This document shows positions 7,851 to 17,149 of a DNA stretch of 64,000 nt, one piece after another. The translations under genes and the position numbers were made by a program. How positions within the stretch are numbered: the first letter of the stretch is position 1; every line of letters begins with the position of its first letter. The DNA comes from Duganella sp. BuS-21 (GTDB lineage Bacteria > Pseudomonadota > Gammaproteobacteria > Burkholderiales > Burkholderiaceae_D): contig CP097466.1 of the NCBI GenBank assembly GCA_041874725.1, forward strand, positions 4,464,001 to 4,528,000, in the 5' to 3' direction. Under the pieces are notes generated by a model. That model had not been told where the DNA came from, did no database searches, and saw only the letters and a program-made list of their open reading frames with translations.

Positions 7851-8999
7851 CTAAAGCGGCTGTTGCGGCACATTGCGCGTGGCCGCGCTGATGCGCTCCA
7901 GCGGCACCTTGGGCGAGCGGTCGGCGTTGAGCAGGCCGTTGGTCTCCTGCCAGGTGTCGGCAAATTGTGTGTAGCAAAAACCGCTGAACATGATGGTCTC
8001 GTTGACCACCTTCAGCAGCGCCGTGTATAGGCGCAGGTAGGCATCGGCGTCGCCGGCGCGCGAATAGCCCCAGGTGTGGCCTGCCGGCGCGTTCGGATCG
8101 TAGGCGATGCCGCCGAATTCCGTCAGCACGATGGGCTGGCCGCGATGCGGGAAGCCGTCCAGCGTCAGGATGCGGCCGCCGGGGCGGCGCTGGTCGAACA
8201 GCGTGCGCACCTGGTCGGTCACCGCATAGCGCCCGCCCAGCTTTTCCGGATCGCCGTCGTAATCGTGGATGCCGAGGATGTCGGTGGCCGACGCTTCCCA
8301 GCCGTCGTTGCCGATCACCGGCCGCGTGGCGTCGAGCATGCGCGTCAGGTGGTATAGCGCCTCCACCGCATTGCGGTGCGCCTGGGTCGAGGTCAGGTTC
8401 GGCACGCCCCACGACTCGTTGAAAGGCACCCACACGATCACGCACGGATGGCTGTAATCACGCTCGATCACTTCGGTCCATTCCTTGATCAGGCGCGTCA
8501 TCGAGCGCGCGCTGAAGGCGTAGGCCGACGGCATTTCGCCCCACACCAGTAGTCCCAGCTTGTCGGCCCAATACAGGTAGCGCGGGTCTTCCACCTTCTG
8601 GTGCTTGCGCACGCCGTTGAAGCCCATGGCCTTGGCCAGCTCCACGTCGCGCCGCAAGGCGTCGTCGGACGGCGCCGTCATCAGGGTGCCGGGCCAGTAG
8701 CCCTGGTCCAGCACCAGCCGCAGCGGATACGGGCGACCGTTGAGCATGAAGCGGTCGCGGTTGATGGCCACCGAACGCAAGGCCGTGTATGAGCGCACGC
8801 TGTCGACCAATACATCGTCGCAGTACAGGCGCAGCTCGGCATCGAGCAGGGTCGGACGCTCGGGGCTCCACAGCAGGTCGTTGCGCGAATCGTCGATGCC
8901 GGGATCGGACAGCACGATCTTGCGGTTGGCCTCCTGCCCCACCAGCAGATAACGGTCGGCCGCCAGCAGCACGCCGTTGTGCAGCAGGCGCACCTCGGC
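7851..8999 (-). pseudogene. Glycoside hydrolase family 2 enzyme, 5' half missing
   Basis: About 383 codons encode the C-terminal half of a GH2 glycosidase (beta-galactosidase/glucuronidase superfamily). A piece of the immunoglobulin-like sandwich domain (DAELRLYCDDVLVDSVRSY) is followed by the TIM-barrel, with the acid/base Glu in PFNESWG and the nucleophile Glu in VLTEFGG both intact. The N-terminal sugar-binding domain and the start codon are absent. Homology stops near 8999, where the antisense strand of an unrelated oxidoreductase begins. The longer open frame beyond that point is that gene read backwards. The fragment has no promoter and is unlikely to make a stable enzyme. Confidence 0.75.
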
Positions 9000-9914
9000 G
9001 TGTGGGGCGCCGGCATCGCCAGGCACTTCGCCATCCCCTACAACAAGAAGATCTGGACCGTGCCGCTGAAGGACATGGAAACCTCGTGGCTGGGCGGCCG
9101 CGTGCCGCTGCCGGACCTGGGCCAGATCATCGAGGGCGCGCTGGAACCGGTGGCCAAGCCGATGGGGCCGAACGCGCGTTCCGGCTATCCGCTCAAGGGC
9201 GGCTTCCAGGCGCTGATGAACGGCTTCCTGCCGCATCTCCGCGGCAAGCTGGAACTGAACGCCAGCGTGGTGCAGGTGCTGCCGCAGGACCACACGGTGG
9301 TGCTGGCCGACGGCCGCCGCCTCGCCTACGGCCAGCTGATCAGCACCATGCCGCTGCCGCAGCTGGTGCAGCTGTGCGGCAACGACGTGCCGGAGCCGGT
9401 GCGCAAGGCGGCGCAAGGGCTCAAGCACGTCTCGATCCGCTGCGTGAACATCGGCGTCAACCGCACCGGCGTCAGCGACAAGCACTGGATTTACTATCCC
9501 GAGGACAGCATCTTCCACCGCATCTTCGTACAGGGCAACGCCAGCCTGGACTGCAACGCACCGGGCGGCTTCGGCTTCACCTGCGAGATCTCGTATTCGC
9601 CGTGGAAACCGCTGCCGGTGGATGGCGCGGCGCTGATCGCGCGCTGCATTGCAGACTGCATCAAGGTCGGCTTCATTCGTGCGGACGACGAGATCGTCAC
9701 CACCAACCAGGTCGACATGCCGTATGCCTACGTGGTGTACGACCACGCGCGTGCGCGCAATGTGGCCACGGTGCGCGAGTGGATGGAGCGGCACGACATC
9801 GTTCTGGCCGGGCGCTACAGCGAGTGGGAGTACTACAACTCGGACCACGCCTTCCTGGCCGGGAAGAAGGCGGCCGAGCGGGTCAGCGAGGCGCGTGCTG
9901 TAAAAGCCGGTTAA
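9000..9914 (+). pseudogene. FAD-dependent amine oxidase/protoporphyrinogen-oxidase-like protein, N-terminus missing
   Basis: About 304 codons match the middle and end of an NAD(P)/FAD-binding amine-oxidoreductase (HemY/UDP-galactopyranose-mutase-like). Visible parts are GAGIARHFAIPYNKKIWTVP, SGYPLKGGFQALMNGF, the middle segment ending ISTMPLPQLVQL, and a C-terminal AGRYSEWEYYNSDHAFLAGK region. The N-terminal GxGxxG Rossmann motif that binds FAD is missing, so the product cannot bind cofactor normally. The frame opens directly at the break with the oppositely oriented GH2 fragment. An ATG at 8979 exists but lies inside GH2 sequence. Confidence 0.72.
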
Positions 9915-10042
9915 ACCGGCCGGGTGATCTGCCCAGTCTGTCAGCCTACTCTTACGTGAACACAAGAGACGCACCGATGTGGGGCGGCGTTTGCACCATT
10001 GATAATCGGTGCACCACGATACGCCTCACGCACAGGACTCTT

Positions 10043-11458
10043 ATGTTACTCGATCACGCAGCACCCGCCACCGTGGCGGCCGCCACCAACGCCGCAGCAA
10101 TCTACCACGCGCTGAACGGCGGCCGCCCGGACGCGTCCACCCTGGCCCAGGGCCGCGCCTTCCTGCTGCAACGCCTGCAAGCCGCGCGCCAGCTGCGCTG
10201 CGACCTGCCGGCCGCGCCGGCGCAACTGGGGCCATGGGTGGCCAGCCGCGCGTTCACGGTCGGCATGGAATACCAGGCCTACCTGCAGGGCCGTCGCGAA
10301 GGCGCGCCGCGCCGCTACTTCAGCAACCAGTCGCACGCCCTGTATTTCCTCAAGCACGTGGCGCCGACCAAGCTGGTGGACGGCGCCTGGCTGTTCGGTC
10401 TGCTCGAACGCTGGGACGATCCCGACTTCCGTCCGCTGATCCAGACCTACCTGGAAGAGCTGGGCGACGGTGTCCCCGAAAAGAATCACGTGTTGCTTTA
10501 CAAAAAGCTGCTGGCGGCGCACGACTGCGACAACTGGCACGACTTGCCGGACACGTATTTCGAACAGGGCGCGATCCAGCTGGCGCTGGCCTATGATGCC
10601 GAACACTTCCTGCCGGAAATTATCGGCTACAACCTCGGCTACGAGCAGCTACCGCTGCACCTGCTCATCAGCGCCTACGAACTGAACGAGCTGGGCATCG
10701 ATCCGTATTACTTCACGCTCCACATCACGGTCGACAACGGCAGCACCGGCCACGCGCACAAGGCCGTGCAAGCGCTGCTGCAGCTGCTGCAGTTGCTGCC
10801 GCGCCTGGGCGACAGCGCCGCCGTCTGGCAGCGCGTGCAGGACGGCTACCGCCTCAACGACCTGGGCGCGTGCACCACTTCGGTGATCGACGGTTTCGAC
10901 CTGGAAACGGAACTGGTCGAGATCATGGCGGCCAAGAGCTACGCCGGCTGCACCATGCATTCCGACTACTGCCGCCTGGCCGGTCGCGGCATCAATGAAT
11001 GGCTGAGCGATCCGCAGCAGATCCCCGCCATGCTCACCGAGCTGGAAAGCGCCGGCTGGATCCAGCGCGGCCAAGCGCCCGAAAACAGCCGCTTCTGGCG
11101 CCTGATCCAGAGCGAACGCGCCGAGATGTTCGGCGTTTTCAGCGCCTACGAACAGCAGCTGCTGCGCGACTGGATCGTGACGCCGGCGCGGGTGCCGAGC
11201 TTCCGCGCCCGCCAGCGCTCCCTCGATTCCCTGGGCCTGCACCACGCCCAGCGACGCGGGCCGCTGCGCGGCATCGTGCGCCACCATGCCGGTGATGCAG
11301 AAGACGCCAGCCCGCTGCACCGGCTGGAACAGCAGGTCGCCACGCTGGGCAGCAAGCAGGCCGCCATGACGCTGCTGCTGGAACTGATGTCGCCGGCCCA
11401 GCACCATCGTCCGCTGGGACTGATGGCCACCCGCATATACCGCCAACTGATCGACTGA
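10043..11458 (+). CDS. Iron-containing redox enzyme, heme-oxygenase-like diiron family
   Basis: A 471-residue cytoplasmic protein. The central part (about residues 165-260) has the spaced acid and His residues expected of heme-oxygenase-like diiron oxidases/oxygenases, notably FEQGAIQLALAYDAEHFLPE and HITVDNGSTGHAHKA. The reaction is unknown; relatives oxidise amino-acid- or fatty-acid-derived substrates. The stop lies 4 nt before the cyanophycinase ATG, so it heads a three-gene operon with cphB and cphA and probably acts in cyanophycin or arginine/aspartate metabolism. The ATG at 10043 was chosen as the first that begins the conserved protein; a long in-frame extension upstream crosses the previous gene. 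It is longer than single-domain members, with an extra C-terminal region of about 150 residues. Confidence 0.75.
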   Translation: MLLDHAAPATVAAATNAAAIYHALNGGRPDASTLAQGRAFLLQRLQAARQLRCDLPAAPAQLGPWVASRAFTVGMEYQAYLQGRREGAPRRYFSNQSHALYFLKHVAPTKLVDGAWLFGLLERWDDPDFRPLIQTYLEELGDGVPEKNHVLLYKKLLAAHDCDNWHDLPDTYFEQGAIQLALAYDAEHFLPEIIGYNLGYEQLPLHLLISAYELNELGIDPYYFTLHITVDNGSTGHAHKAVQALLQLLQLLPRLGDSAAVWQRVQDGYRLNDLGACTTSVIDGFDLETELVEIMAAKSYAGCTMHSDYCRLAGRGINEWLSDPQQIPAMLTELESAGWIQRGQAPENSRFWRLIQSERAEMFGVFSAYEQQLLRDWIVTPARVPSFRARQRSLDSLGLHHAQRRGPLRGIVRHHAGDAEDASPLHRLEQQVATLGSKQAAMTLLLELMSPAQHHRPLGLMATRIYRQLID

Positions 11459-11462
11459 GCCC

Positions 11463-12284
11463 ATGAACGGAACCCTGATGATTATCGGCGGCGGCGAGGA
11501 CCGCACCGGCAGCATGGATGTGTTGAAGCGCTTCGTCGAACTGGCCGGTGGGCCAACGCAGCCGATCGCCGTGATCACCGCCGCCAGCACCGTGCCGGAC
11601 GACGTCTGGGGCATGTACGCCAAGGCCTTCGCTGAACTGGGCGTGCCCGGCGCCACCCATGTGCGCATCGAACGCCGCGCCGAGGCGGAGGACGACATGC
11701 TGGCGCACCGCGTGGCGCAAGCGCGCGGCATCTTCATGACCGGCGGCGACCAGAGGCGCCTGGCCGCCACCCTGGGCGGCACGCAGCTGGAGCGCGCCAT
11801 GCGCCAGGCGTATCTGGATGGCGGCGCCTGCATCGCCGGCACCAGCGCCGGCGCCTCGGCGCTGTGTACGCACATGCTATCGGAGGGCAAGGCCGAACTG
11901 GCACCGGAAAAAGGCGCGGCGCGGCTGGCTGCAGGGCTGGGCTTTGTCAGCCGCGTCATCATCGACCAGCACTTTTCGCAGCGCCACCGCATCAACCGCC
12001 TGCTCAGCGCCATCGCGCAGAGTCCGTTTCTGCTGGGCGCCGGTATCGACGAAGACACGGCGCTGATCGTGCGCGACGACGGTATCGAAGTGGCCGGCAC
12101 GGGCAATGTGACGGTGGTGGACTGCCGCCGCTCGCGCACCAACGTCGCCGACATCCGGGCCGGCGCCGTGCCGGAAATGCTGGACGTGCGCCTGCATCTG
12201 CTGCCGGCCGGCTCACATTTCAGCACCGCCGGGGACGACGCCCCCCTGGCCGATTTCATCTCATATCTTACCGACAGGAATTGA
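11463..12284 (+). CDS. cphB: Cyanophycinase
   Basis: A 273-residue serine peptidase of family S51. It cleaves the beta-linked Asp-Arg backbone of cyanophycin to release beta-Asp-Arg dipeptides. The nucleophile motif GTSAGAS is at about residues 126-132, preceded by FMTGGDQRRL, and the His motif is in IIDQHFSQRHRINRL; all are diagnostic of cyanophycinases. There is no signal peptide, so it acts on intracellular granules. It sits 4 nt after the iron enzyme and 5 nt before cphA, coupling storage and mobilisation. No isoaspartyl dipeptidase for the last step is visible in this window. Confidence 0.95.
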   Translation: MNGTLMIIGGGEDRTGSMDVLKRFVELAGGPTQPIAVITAASTVPDDVWGMYAKAFAELGVPGATHVRIERRAEAEDDMLAHRVAQARGIFMTGGDQRRLAATLGGTQLERAMRQAYLDGGACIAGTSAGASALCTHMLSEGKAELAPEKGAARLAAGLGFVSRVIIDQHFSQRHRINRLLSAIAQSPFLLGAGIDEDTALIVRDDGIEVAGTGNVTVVDCRRSRTNVADIRAGAVPEMLDVRLHLLPAGSHFSTAGDDAPLADFISYLTDRN

Positions 12285-12289
12285 ATAGC

Positions 12290-14941
12290 ATGATCATCGT
12301 TAAACAACACGTACTGCGCGGACCGAATCTGTACTCGCGCCAGCCTTGCCTGCTGACCCTGATCGACCTGCAAGCGCTGCGCGACCGCGACACCGCCGCC
12401 ATGGACGGCTTCAACCCGCGTCTGCTGGAGCTGCTGCCGTCGCTGTACGACCACCGCTGCTCGGCCGGACAGTACGGCGGCTTCGTGCAGGCGCTGCGCC
12501 AGGGCGCCAACCTGGCGCACGTGGTGGAGCATGTGAGCATCGCGCTGCAATGCCTGGCCGGCACGCCGACCTATCTGGGCCGCACGCACGAGGTGGCGGG
12601 CGCACCCGGCCAGTACCGCGTGGTGTGTTCGTACGAGCTGGAGCAGGTGGCGATCGAGGCCTGCGATCTGGCGCTGTCACTGGTGCGCGCCATGGTTGAC
12701 GGCACGCAGCATGTCACCGGCCTGCTGGAAGAAGGCCTGACCGCCCTGCGCGAGACGGCCGAACGCCACGCCATCGGCACCAGCACCGGCGCCATCCTGC
12801 GCGCGACGGCGCGTCAAAACATTCCGTATCGGCGTTTGACCGAGGACGCCAACCTGTTTCTGCTGGGCTGGGGCACGCAGCAAAAGCGCCTGCAGGCGAC
12901 CATCACCGGCGACACCGGCCACATCGCGGTCGGCATCGCCTCGGACAAGCAACTGACCAAGGCCCTGCTGCAGGAGGCCGGCGTGCCGGTGCCGGAAGGC
13001 ATCAGCGTGCGCACGCTGGAGCAGGCGCAGCGCGCCGCGCGCGATCTGGCGGGCCTGGTCACCATCAAGCCGCTGGACGGCAACCACGGGCGCGGCGTCA
13101 CCACGCGCTGCGGCACGCCGGACGAAGTGGCGCTGGCATTCGGACGCGCGCGCGAGCATGGCCGCACCATCATCGTTGAACGCTACATTCCCGGCGACGA
13201 TTACCGCATCCTGGTGGCCGGCGAACGGGTGGTCGCGGCCGCGCGCCGCCGTCCCGCTTCCGTCACCGGCGACGGCGCCTCGACCGTGCGCGCGCTGGTG
13301 GAACTTGAAAACCGCAATCCGGCGCGCGGCGAAGGCCACACCAACATCCTGACCCGTATTCCACTCGACGGCCATGCCGAGACCACGCTGGCGGCGCAGG
13401 GACTGAGTGTCGACAGCGTGCCGGATGCAGGCCGCCGTGTGCTGATGCGCGGCAACGCCAACCTGTCGAGCGGCGGCACGGCGGAAGACGTTACCGACCG
13501 CCTGCCGCCGGCCACGTTGGCCATGTGTGTGCGCGCCGCCCGCAAGATCGGGCTGGACGTGGCGGGCATCGACCTGGTGTGCGAAGACATCGCCACGCCG
13601 CTGGATGGCCGCAACGGCGCCGTCATCGAGATCAACGCCGCGCCGGGCATCCGCATGCATGAATACCCGAGCGCCGGCGTGCCGCGCGACGCCGGCGCGG
13701 CCATCGTCGAATCGATGTTCGGCCAGCAGGACGGCCGCATCCCGGTGATCGCCGTCACCGGCACCAACGGCAAGACCACCACCACGCTGATGATCGAGCA
13801 CGTGCTGCGCCAGGCCGGCATCGGCACCGGCTGCACCACCAGCGAGGGCGTCTTCATCAACGGCCAGACCGTCACCCGCGGCGATTGCAGCGGCTACTGG
13901 TCGGCGCGCACGGTGCTATCGGCGCCCGAGGTGGAATTCGCGGTGCTGGAAACGGCGCGCGGCGGCATCATCAAGCGCGGCCTGGCCTTTGACCGCTGCG
14001 ACGTCGCGGTGCTGCTCAACATCAGCGAAGACCATCTCGGCATGGATGGCGTGGAGACGCTGGATGAACTGATGGCCGTCAAGGCGGTGGTGGCGCAGGC
14101 GGCCGGCAGCGCCGTGGTGTTGAACATCGAGGACCACCGTTGTCTGACGGTCGGCAAGGCGCTGGACGATCAAGTGGAACGCATCTACTTCAGCTGCGAC
14201 GCCCACCATCCGGCGCTGTTGCAGCACTTGCAGGCCGGTGGACGCGCGGCCTGGCTGCAGGACGGCGCGTTGATGGTATCGGACGGCGCGGGCCAGCCGC
14301 TGCCGCTGCTGGCGGCGACCGCCATGCCCTCGACCATGGGCGGCTGTGCGCGCCACAACATCGCCAACGGCTTGGCCGCAGCGGCAGCGCTGATGGCCTG
14401 CGACGTCGGCAACGGCGCGATTGCGGCCGGTCTGCGCACCTTTGTGTCGGACGCGCGCAACAACCCGGTGCGCGGCAACCTGTATGACATCAATGGTGTG
14501 CAGGTGATAGTCGACTTCGCGCACAACCCGGCGGCATTCGCGGCGCTGGCCGACACCGCCCGCGCCATGACCAGCGGACGCACGGTGGTGGTGGCGACAT
14601 CGCCGGGCGACCGCAGCGAACAGGCGTTCCGGCAGATCGGGCACGTGTGCGGCGGCTTCGACACGGCGGTGTTCTACGAGTGGCCGAGCGAAGACCGCGG
14701 CCGCGCGCGCGGCGAGCGGGCGGCGATCATGCGGGCGGCGGCACGCGAGAGCGGGGTTGGCATCGGCGCCAACGTGCTGCTGGAAATCGACCCGGCGCAG
14801 GCGTTGCGCATGGGGTTGAGCCAGTGCCGCGAAGGCGATGTGCTGGTGTATGCCTGCGGCTCGTCGGTATCGGAACTGGTGGATGCGCTGCGCCCGGTCG
14901 ACCCGGTCAACGCAGCGCGCATCGACGCGACGCTGGTTTAA
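12290..14941 (+). CDS. cphA: Cyanophycin synthetase
   Basis: An 883-residue enzyme, the normal length for CphA1. It polymerises aspartate and arginine into multi-L-arginyl-poly-aspartate, spending two ATP per unit. Residues 1-160 are the N-terminal domain. Residues about 200-480 are a complete ATP-grasp domain (VTIKPLDGNHGRGVTTRCG, VERYIPGDDYRILV, AVIEINAAPGIRMH), and residues 485-883 are a Mur-ligase-like domain with the P-loop GTNGKTTTT at 491-499. The start at 12290 has AGGAA upstream and yields the conserved opening VKQHVLRGPNLYS. It is the last gene of the operon with cphB. A hairpin follows the stop. A second, shorter homologue converges on it from 17147. Confidence 0.96.
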   Translation: MIIVKQHVLRGPNLYSRQPCLLTLIDLQALRDRDTAAMDGFNPRLLELLPSLYDHRCSAGQYGGFVQALRQGANLAHVVEHVSIALQCLAGTPTYLGRTHEVAGAPGQYRVVCSYELEQVAIEACDLALSLVRAMVDGTQHVTGLLEEGLTALRETAERHAIGTSTGAILRATARQNIPYRRLTEDANLFLLGWGTQQKRLQATITGDTGHIAVGIASDKQLTKALLQEAGVPVPEGISVRTLEQAQRAARDLAGLVTIKPLDGNHGRGVTTRCGTPDEVALAFGRAREHGRTIIVERYIPGDDYRILVAGERVVAAARRRPASVTGDGASTVRALVELENRNPARGEGHTNILTRIPLDGHAETTLAAQGLSVDSVPDAGRRVLMRGNANLSSGGTAEDVTDRLPPATLAMCVRAARKIGLDVAGIDLVCEDIATPLDGRNGAVIEINAAPGIRMHEYPSAGVPRDAGAAIVESMFGQQDGRIPVIAVTGTNGKTTTTLMIEHVLRQAGIGTGCTTSEGVFINGQTVTRGDCSGYWSARTVLSAPEVEFAVLETARGGIIKRGLAFDRCDVAVLLNISEDHLGMDGVETLDELMAVKAVVAQAAGSAVVLNIEDHRCLTVGKALDDQVERIYFSCDAHHPALLQHLQAGGRAAWLQDGALMVSDGAGQPLPLLAATAMPSTMGGCARHNIANGLAAAAALMACDVGNGAIAAGLRTFVSDARNNPVRGNLYDINGVQVIVDFAHNPAAFAALADTARAMTSGRTVVVATSPGDRSEQAFRQIGHVCGGFDTAVFYEWPSEDRGRARGERAAIMRAAARESGVGIGANVLLEIDPAQALRMGLSQCREGDVLVYACGSSVSELVDALRPVDPVNAARIDATLV

Positions 14942-14951
14942 GGGGTACGCG

Positions 14952-14988
14952 GGACGAGCCCCTCGTGACGCTCGTCCTGCGATCTTTT
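14952..14988 (+). terminator. Possible intrinsic terminator after cphA
   Basis: GGACGAG (14952-14958) and CTCGTCC (14971-14977) can pair around a 12-nt loop. A short run of four T lies at about 14985-14988, somewhat distant for a textbook terminator. It stands between the convergent cphA and short cphA homologue. Confidence 0.35.
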
Positions 14989-15068
14989 AAAGCACCCTGA
15001 GCCGTCGCGGTGTGCGGGTTTAAAGGGTGCCGCGCGCCGCCAAAGCGGCAAACAACGTCCACCCCGCT

Positions 15069-17147
15069 CTATACCTGCTGCGCAAGCTTTTCGGCTGCGG
15101 ATGCGTCGATGACCCTGATCGCTTCGATCAGGGTCGCCACTTCCGTGCCGCAGGCGAACACCAGCACATCCCCCGGGCGGCAAGCGCGGTAGGCAGCTTG
15201 CACCGCCACATCCGCCCCCGTAAACGTCGCCACCTCCACGCCGCCACCCACCGACCGCGCGCCGGCCGCTATCAATTCCGCCGAAGCGCCCGCCGCGCGT
15301 CCGCGTCCCTGCGATTCATACACGAACAACTGGTCGAAGTGCGCGGCGCAGGTGGCGCCGGTGCGTGCGAGGTCCGCGTCGCGGCGGTCGCCGGGCGAGG
15401 TCACCACGGCCAGCACCCGGCCCGCATCCCATCCCGTCGCCTTGCTCTGGCCCTGCCCTTGCGCCAACCCGCGCGCCAAGGTCGCCAGCGCCGCATACGC
15501 CGCCGGGTTGTGCGCATAATCAAGCACGATGCGCATCGGCCCCAGTTCAAACACATTGGAACGCAAGGGATTGGTGGAGGCGTCCGATTCAAAGCTCGAC
15601 AGCCCCGCCGCAATCTGCGCCACGCTGAAACTACACGCCGCCAGCGCCGCCACGGCCGCCATGCTGTTGGCGATGTTGTAGCGCGCCAGCCCGCCGCAAG
15701 TGGCCGGGATGTGCGCCGCCTTGATCACGCGCTGGCGCACCTGGCGCTGGCTCAGCATGATGGTGTCGCTCTCCAGCCAGACGGCGTCGCCGCCCTGCTC
15801 CAGGTGCGCAACCAGCACGGGATTGTCGGGCTTCATCGAGAAATACATGGCGCGCGCCCCCGGCGCCAGGCGCGCGCGCGCCGCCACGCAGTGCGCGTCG
15901 TCCGCGTTCAGCACGGCCGTGGCGGCCGCCGCCACCACCAGCGATTTCACGCGCGCCAGCTGCTCCACCGTCTCCACGCCATCCAGGCCCAGGTGATCGT
16001 CGGAGACGTTGAGCATGACGCCGACGCTGCAGCGGTCATAGGCCAGACCGCGCTTGAGCAGGCCGCCGCGCGCGGTTTCCAGTACGGCAAATTCGGTCTG
16101 CGGAGAACTGAGCACGCTGCGGTGCGACCAGTAGCCGGTGCAGTCGCCGTCGGCGTACAGCCGGCCGTCCAGCGCAATGCCCTGGGTGCTGGCGCAGCCG
16201 GTGCGGTAGCCCGCCAGCTTGACCGCATGTGCGATCATCAGCGTGGTGGTGGTCTTGCCGTTGGTACCGGTGACGCCGATCACCGGGATGCGCGCCTGCG
16301 CCGTGTCGGCGTGCAGTTGGCGCTGCAGCATGCGCTGTTCGTGGCTGGGCGGGACCGCGCCCAGCACGGCGTCCACCTTGTAGCCGCGCCGTCCAGGCAG
16401 CAAATCGACCTGGGCGTGCGCCAGCCCGAGGGTGGCGGCGGCGCGTTCGCTGACGTCAGCGGCATCGGCGTCGGGATGTTGCGCCACGCCGTCCATGACC
16501 TGCACGCGCAGGCGTTCGCCGGGCTGCCGCTGCGGAGCGTGGAAGTCTTCGGCGGGTACTTGCAGTTGCGCTTCGATCAGCAGGGAGCGCATCATCTGGC
16601 GGTCGTGCAGCAGGGTGTTGCTGAGCAGGCGGTTGTCGTCGCCGGCGTGATCGACGTAGCGCCATTGGCGCTTGCCCCAGCCTAGCCGTATCAGGCCGCC
16701 ATGTTCGCTGATGCGCTGGACCGGAATACCCATCGCCGCCGCTGCACGTGCGATGGCACTGGCGGCAAGCGGCAATTGCATGCCGGCCGCCAGGGCACGC
16801 AGGGAGCTCACCGCTGCGGCAACGTCGGGGGTTTCGCCGCGCTCGGTGGCCGAGATCAGTTCGGCGGCGGCGGCCAGCGCGGCCTGGCCCAAATGTTCGA
16901 GCGCGTACTGCACCACCACGCGCCACTGCGCGGGTGCGCCGCCTTGGGACTGACCGCCATGCGGCTGGGCGGCCGGCTCGGCGTGCGTGAACTCCACCGG
17001 TTCGCCGCAGGCCTGCTGCAGATAAAGCGCGGTGTAAGCCAGTTGCGCTCCGGCGTCGGGCTGCGTCGATTCGATCACGGCCACGATGCAGGTGGTGCGG
17101 CTGTACAGGTTGGCGCCACGCAGCAGGCGCTGTTGCACGATGCGCAT
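15069..17147 (-). CDS. CphA-like ligase lacking most of the ATP-grasp domain (CphA'/CphA2-like)
   Basis: A 692-residue homologue of cyanophycin synthetase. The N-terminal opening (LLRGANLYSRTTC) and the Mur-ligase half are well conserved, including P-loop GTNGKTTTT (from residue 294), GDCTGYWSHRSVLSS and DDHLGLDGVETVEQL. Between the GWGKRQWRY segment (near residue 157) and the P-loop only about 135 residues remain, against about 300 in CphA, so the ATP-grasp site that adds aspartate is gone. In cyanobacteria CphA2 proteins with a dead second site re-polymerise beta-Asp-Arg dipeptides. By analogy this enzyme may recycle the products of CphB. It starts 2 nt after the methyltransferase stop and converges on cphA. 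Confidence 0.85.
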   Translation of the reverse strand: MRIVQQRLLRGANLYSRTTCIVAVIESTQPDAGAQLAYTALYLQQACGEPVEFTHAEPAAQPHGGQSQGGAPAQWRVVVQYALEHLGQAALAAAAELISATERGETPDVAAAVSSLRALAAGMQLPLAASAIARAAAAMGIPVQRISEHGGLIRLGWGKRQWRYVDHAGDDNRLLSNTLLHDRQMMRSLLIEAQLQVPAEDFHAPQRQPGERLRVQVMDGVAQHPDADAADVSERAAATLGLAHAQVDLLPGRRGYKVDAVLGAVPPSHEQRMLQRQLHADTAQARIPVIGVTGTNGKTTTTLMIAHAVKLAGYRTGCASTQGIALDGRLYADGDCTGYWSHRSVLSSPQTEFAVLETARGGLLKRGLAYDRCSVGVMLNVSDDHLGLDGVETVEQLARVKSLVVAAAATAVLNADDAHCVAARARLAPGARAMYFSMKPDNPVLVAHLEQGGDAVWLESDTIMLSQRQVRQRVIKAAHIPATCGGLARYNIANSMAAVAALAACSFSVAQIAAGLSSFESDASTNPLRSNVFELGPMRIVLDYAHNPAAYAALATLARGLAQGQGQSKATGWDAGRVLAVVTSPGDRRDADLARTGATCAAHFDQLFVYESQGRGRAAGASAELIAAGARSVGGGVEVATFTGADVAVQAAYRACRPGDVLVFACGTEVATLIEAIRVIDASAAEKLAQQV

Positions 17148-17149
17148 CC

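Noticed and set aside
9003..9974. Upstream extension of the GH2 frame as a 700-residue protein
   Set aside because: The extra residues are the antisense of the oxidoreductase fragment and have no GH2 character.
15027..16685. Long plus-strand open frame of over 500 codons
   Set aside because: It is antisense to the well-supported short CphA homologue; the His/Arg/Ala-rich product is typical of GC-rich shadow frames.
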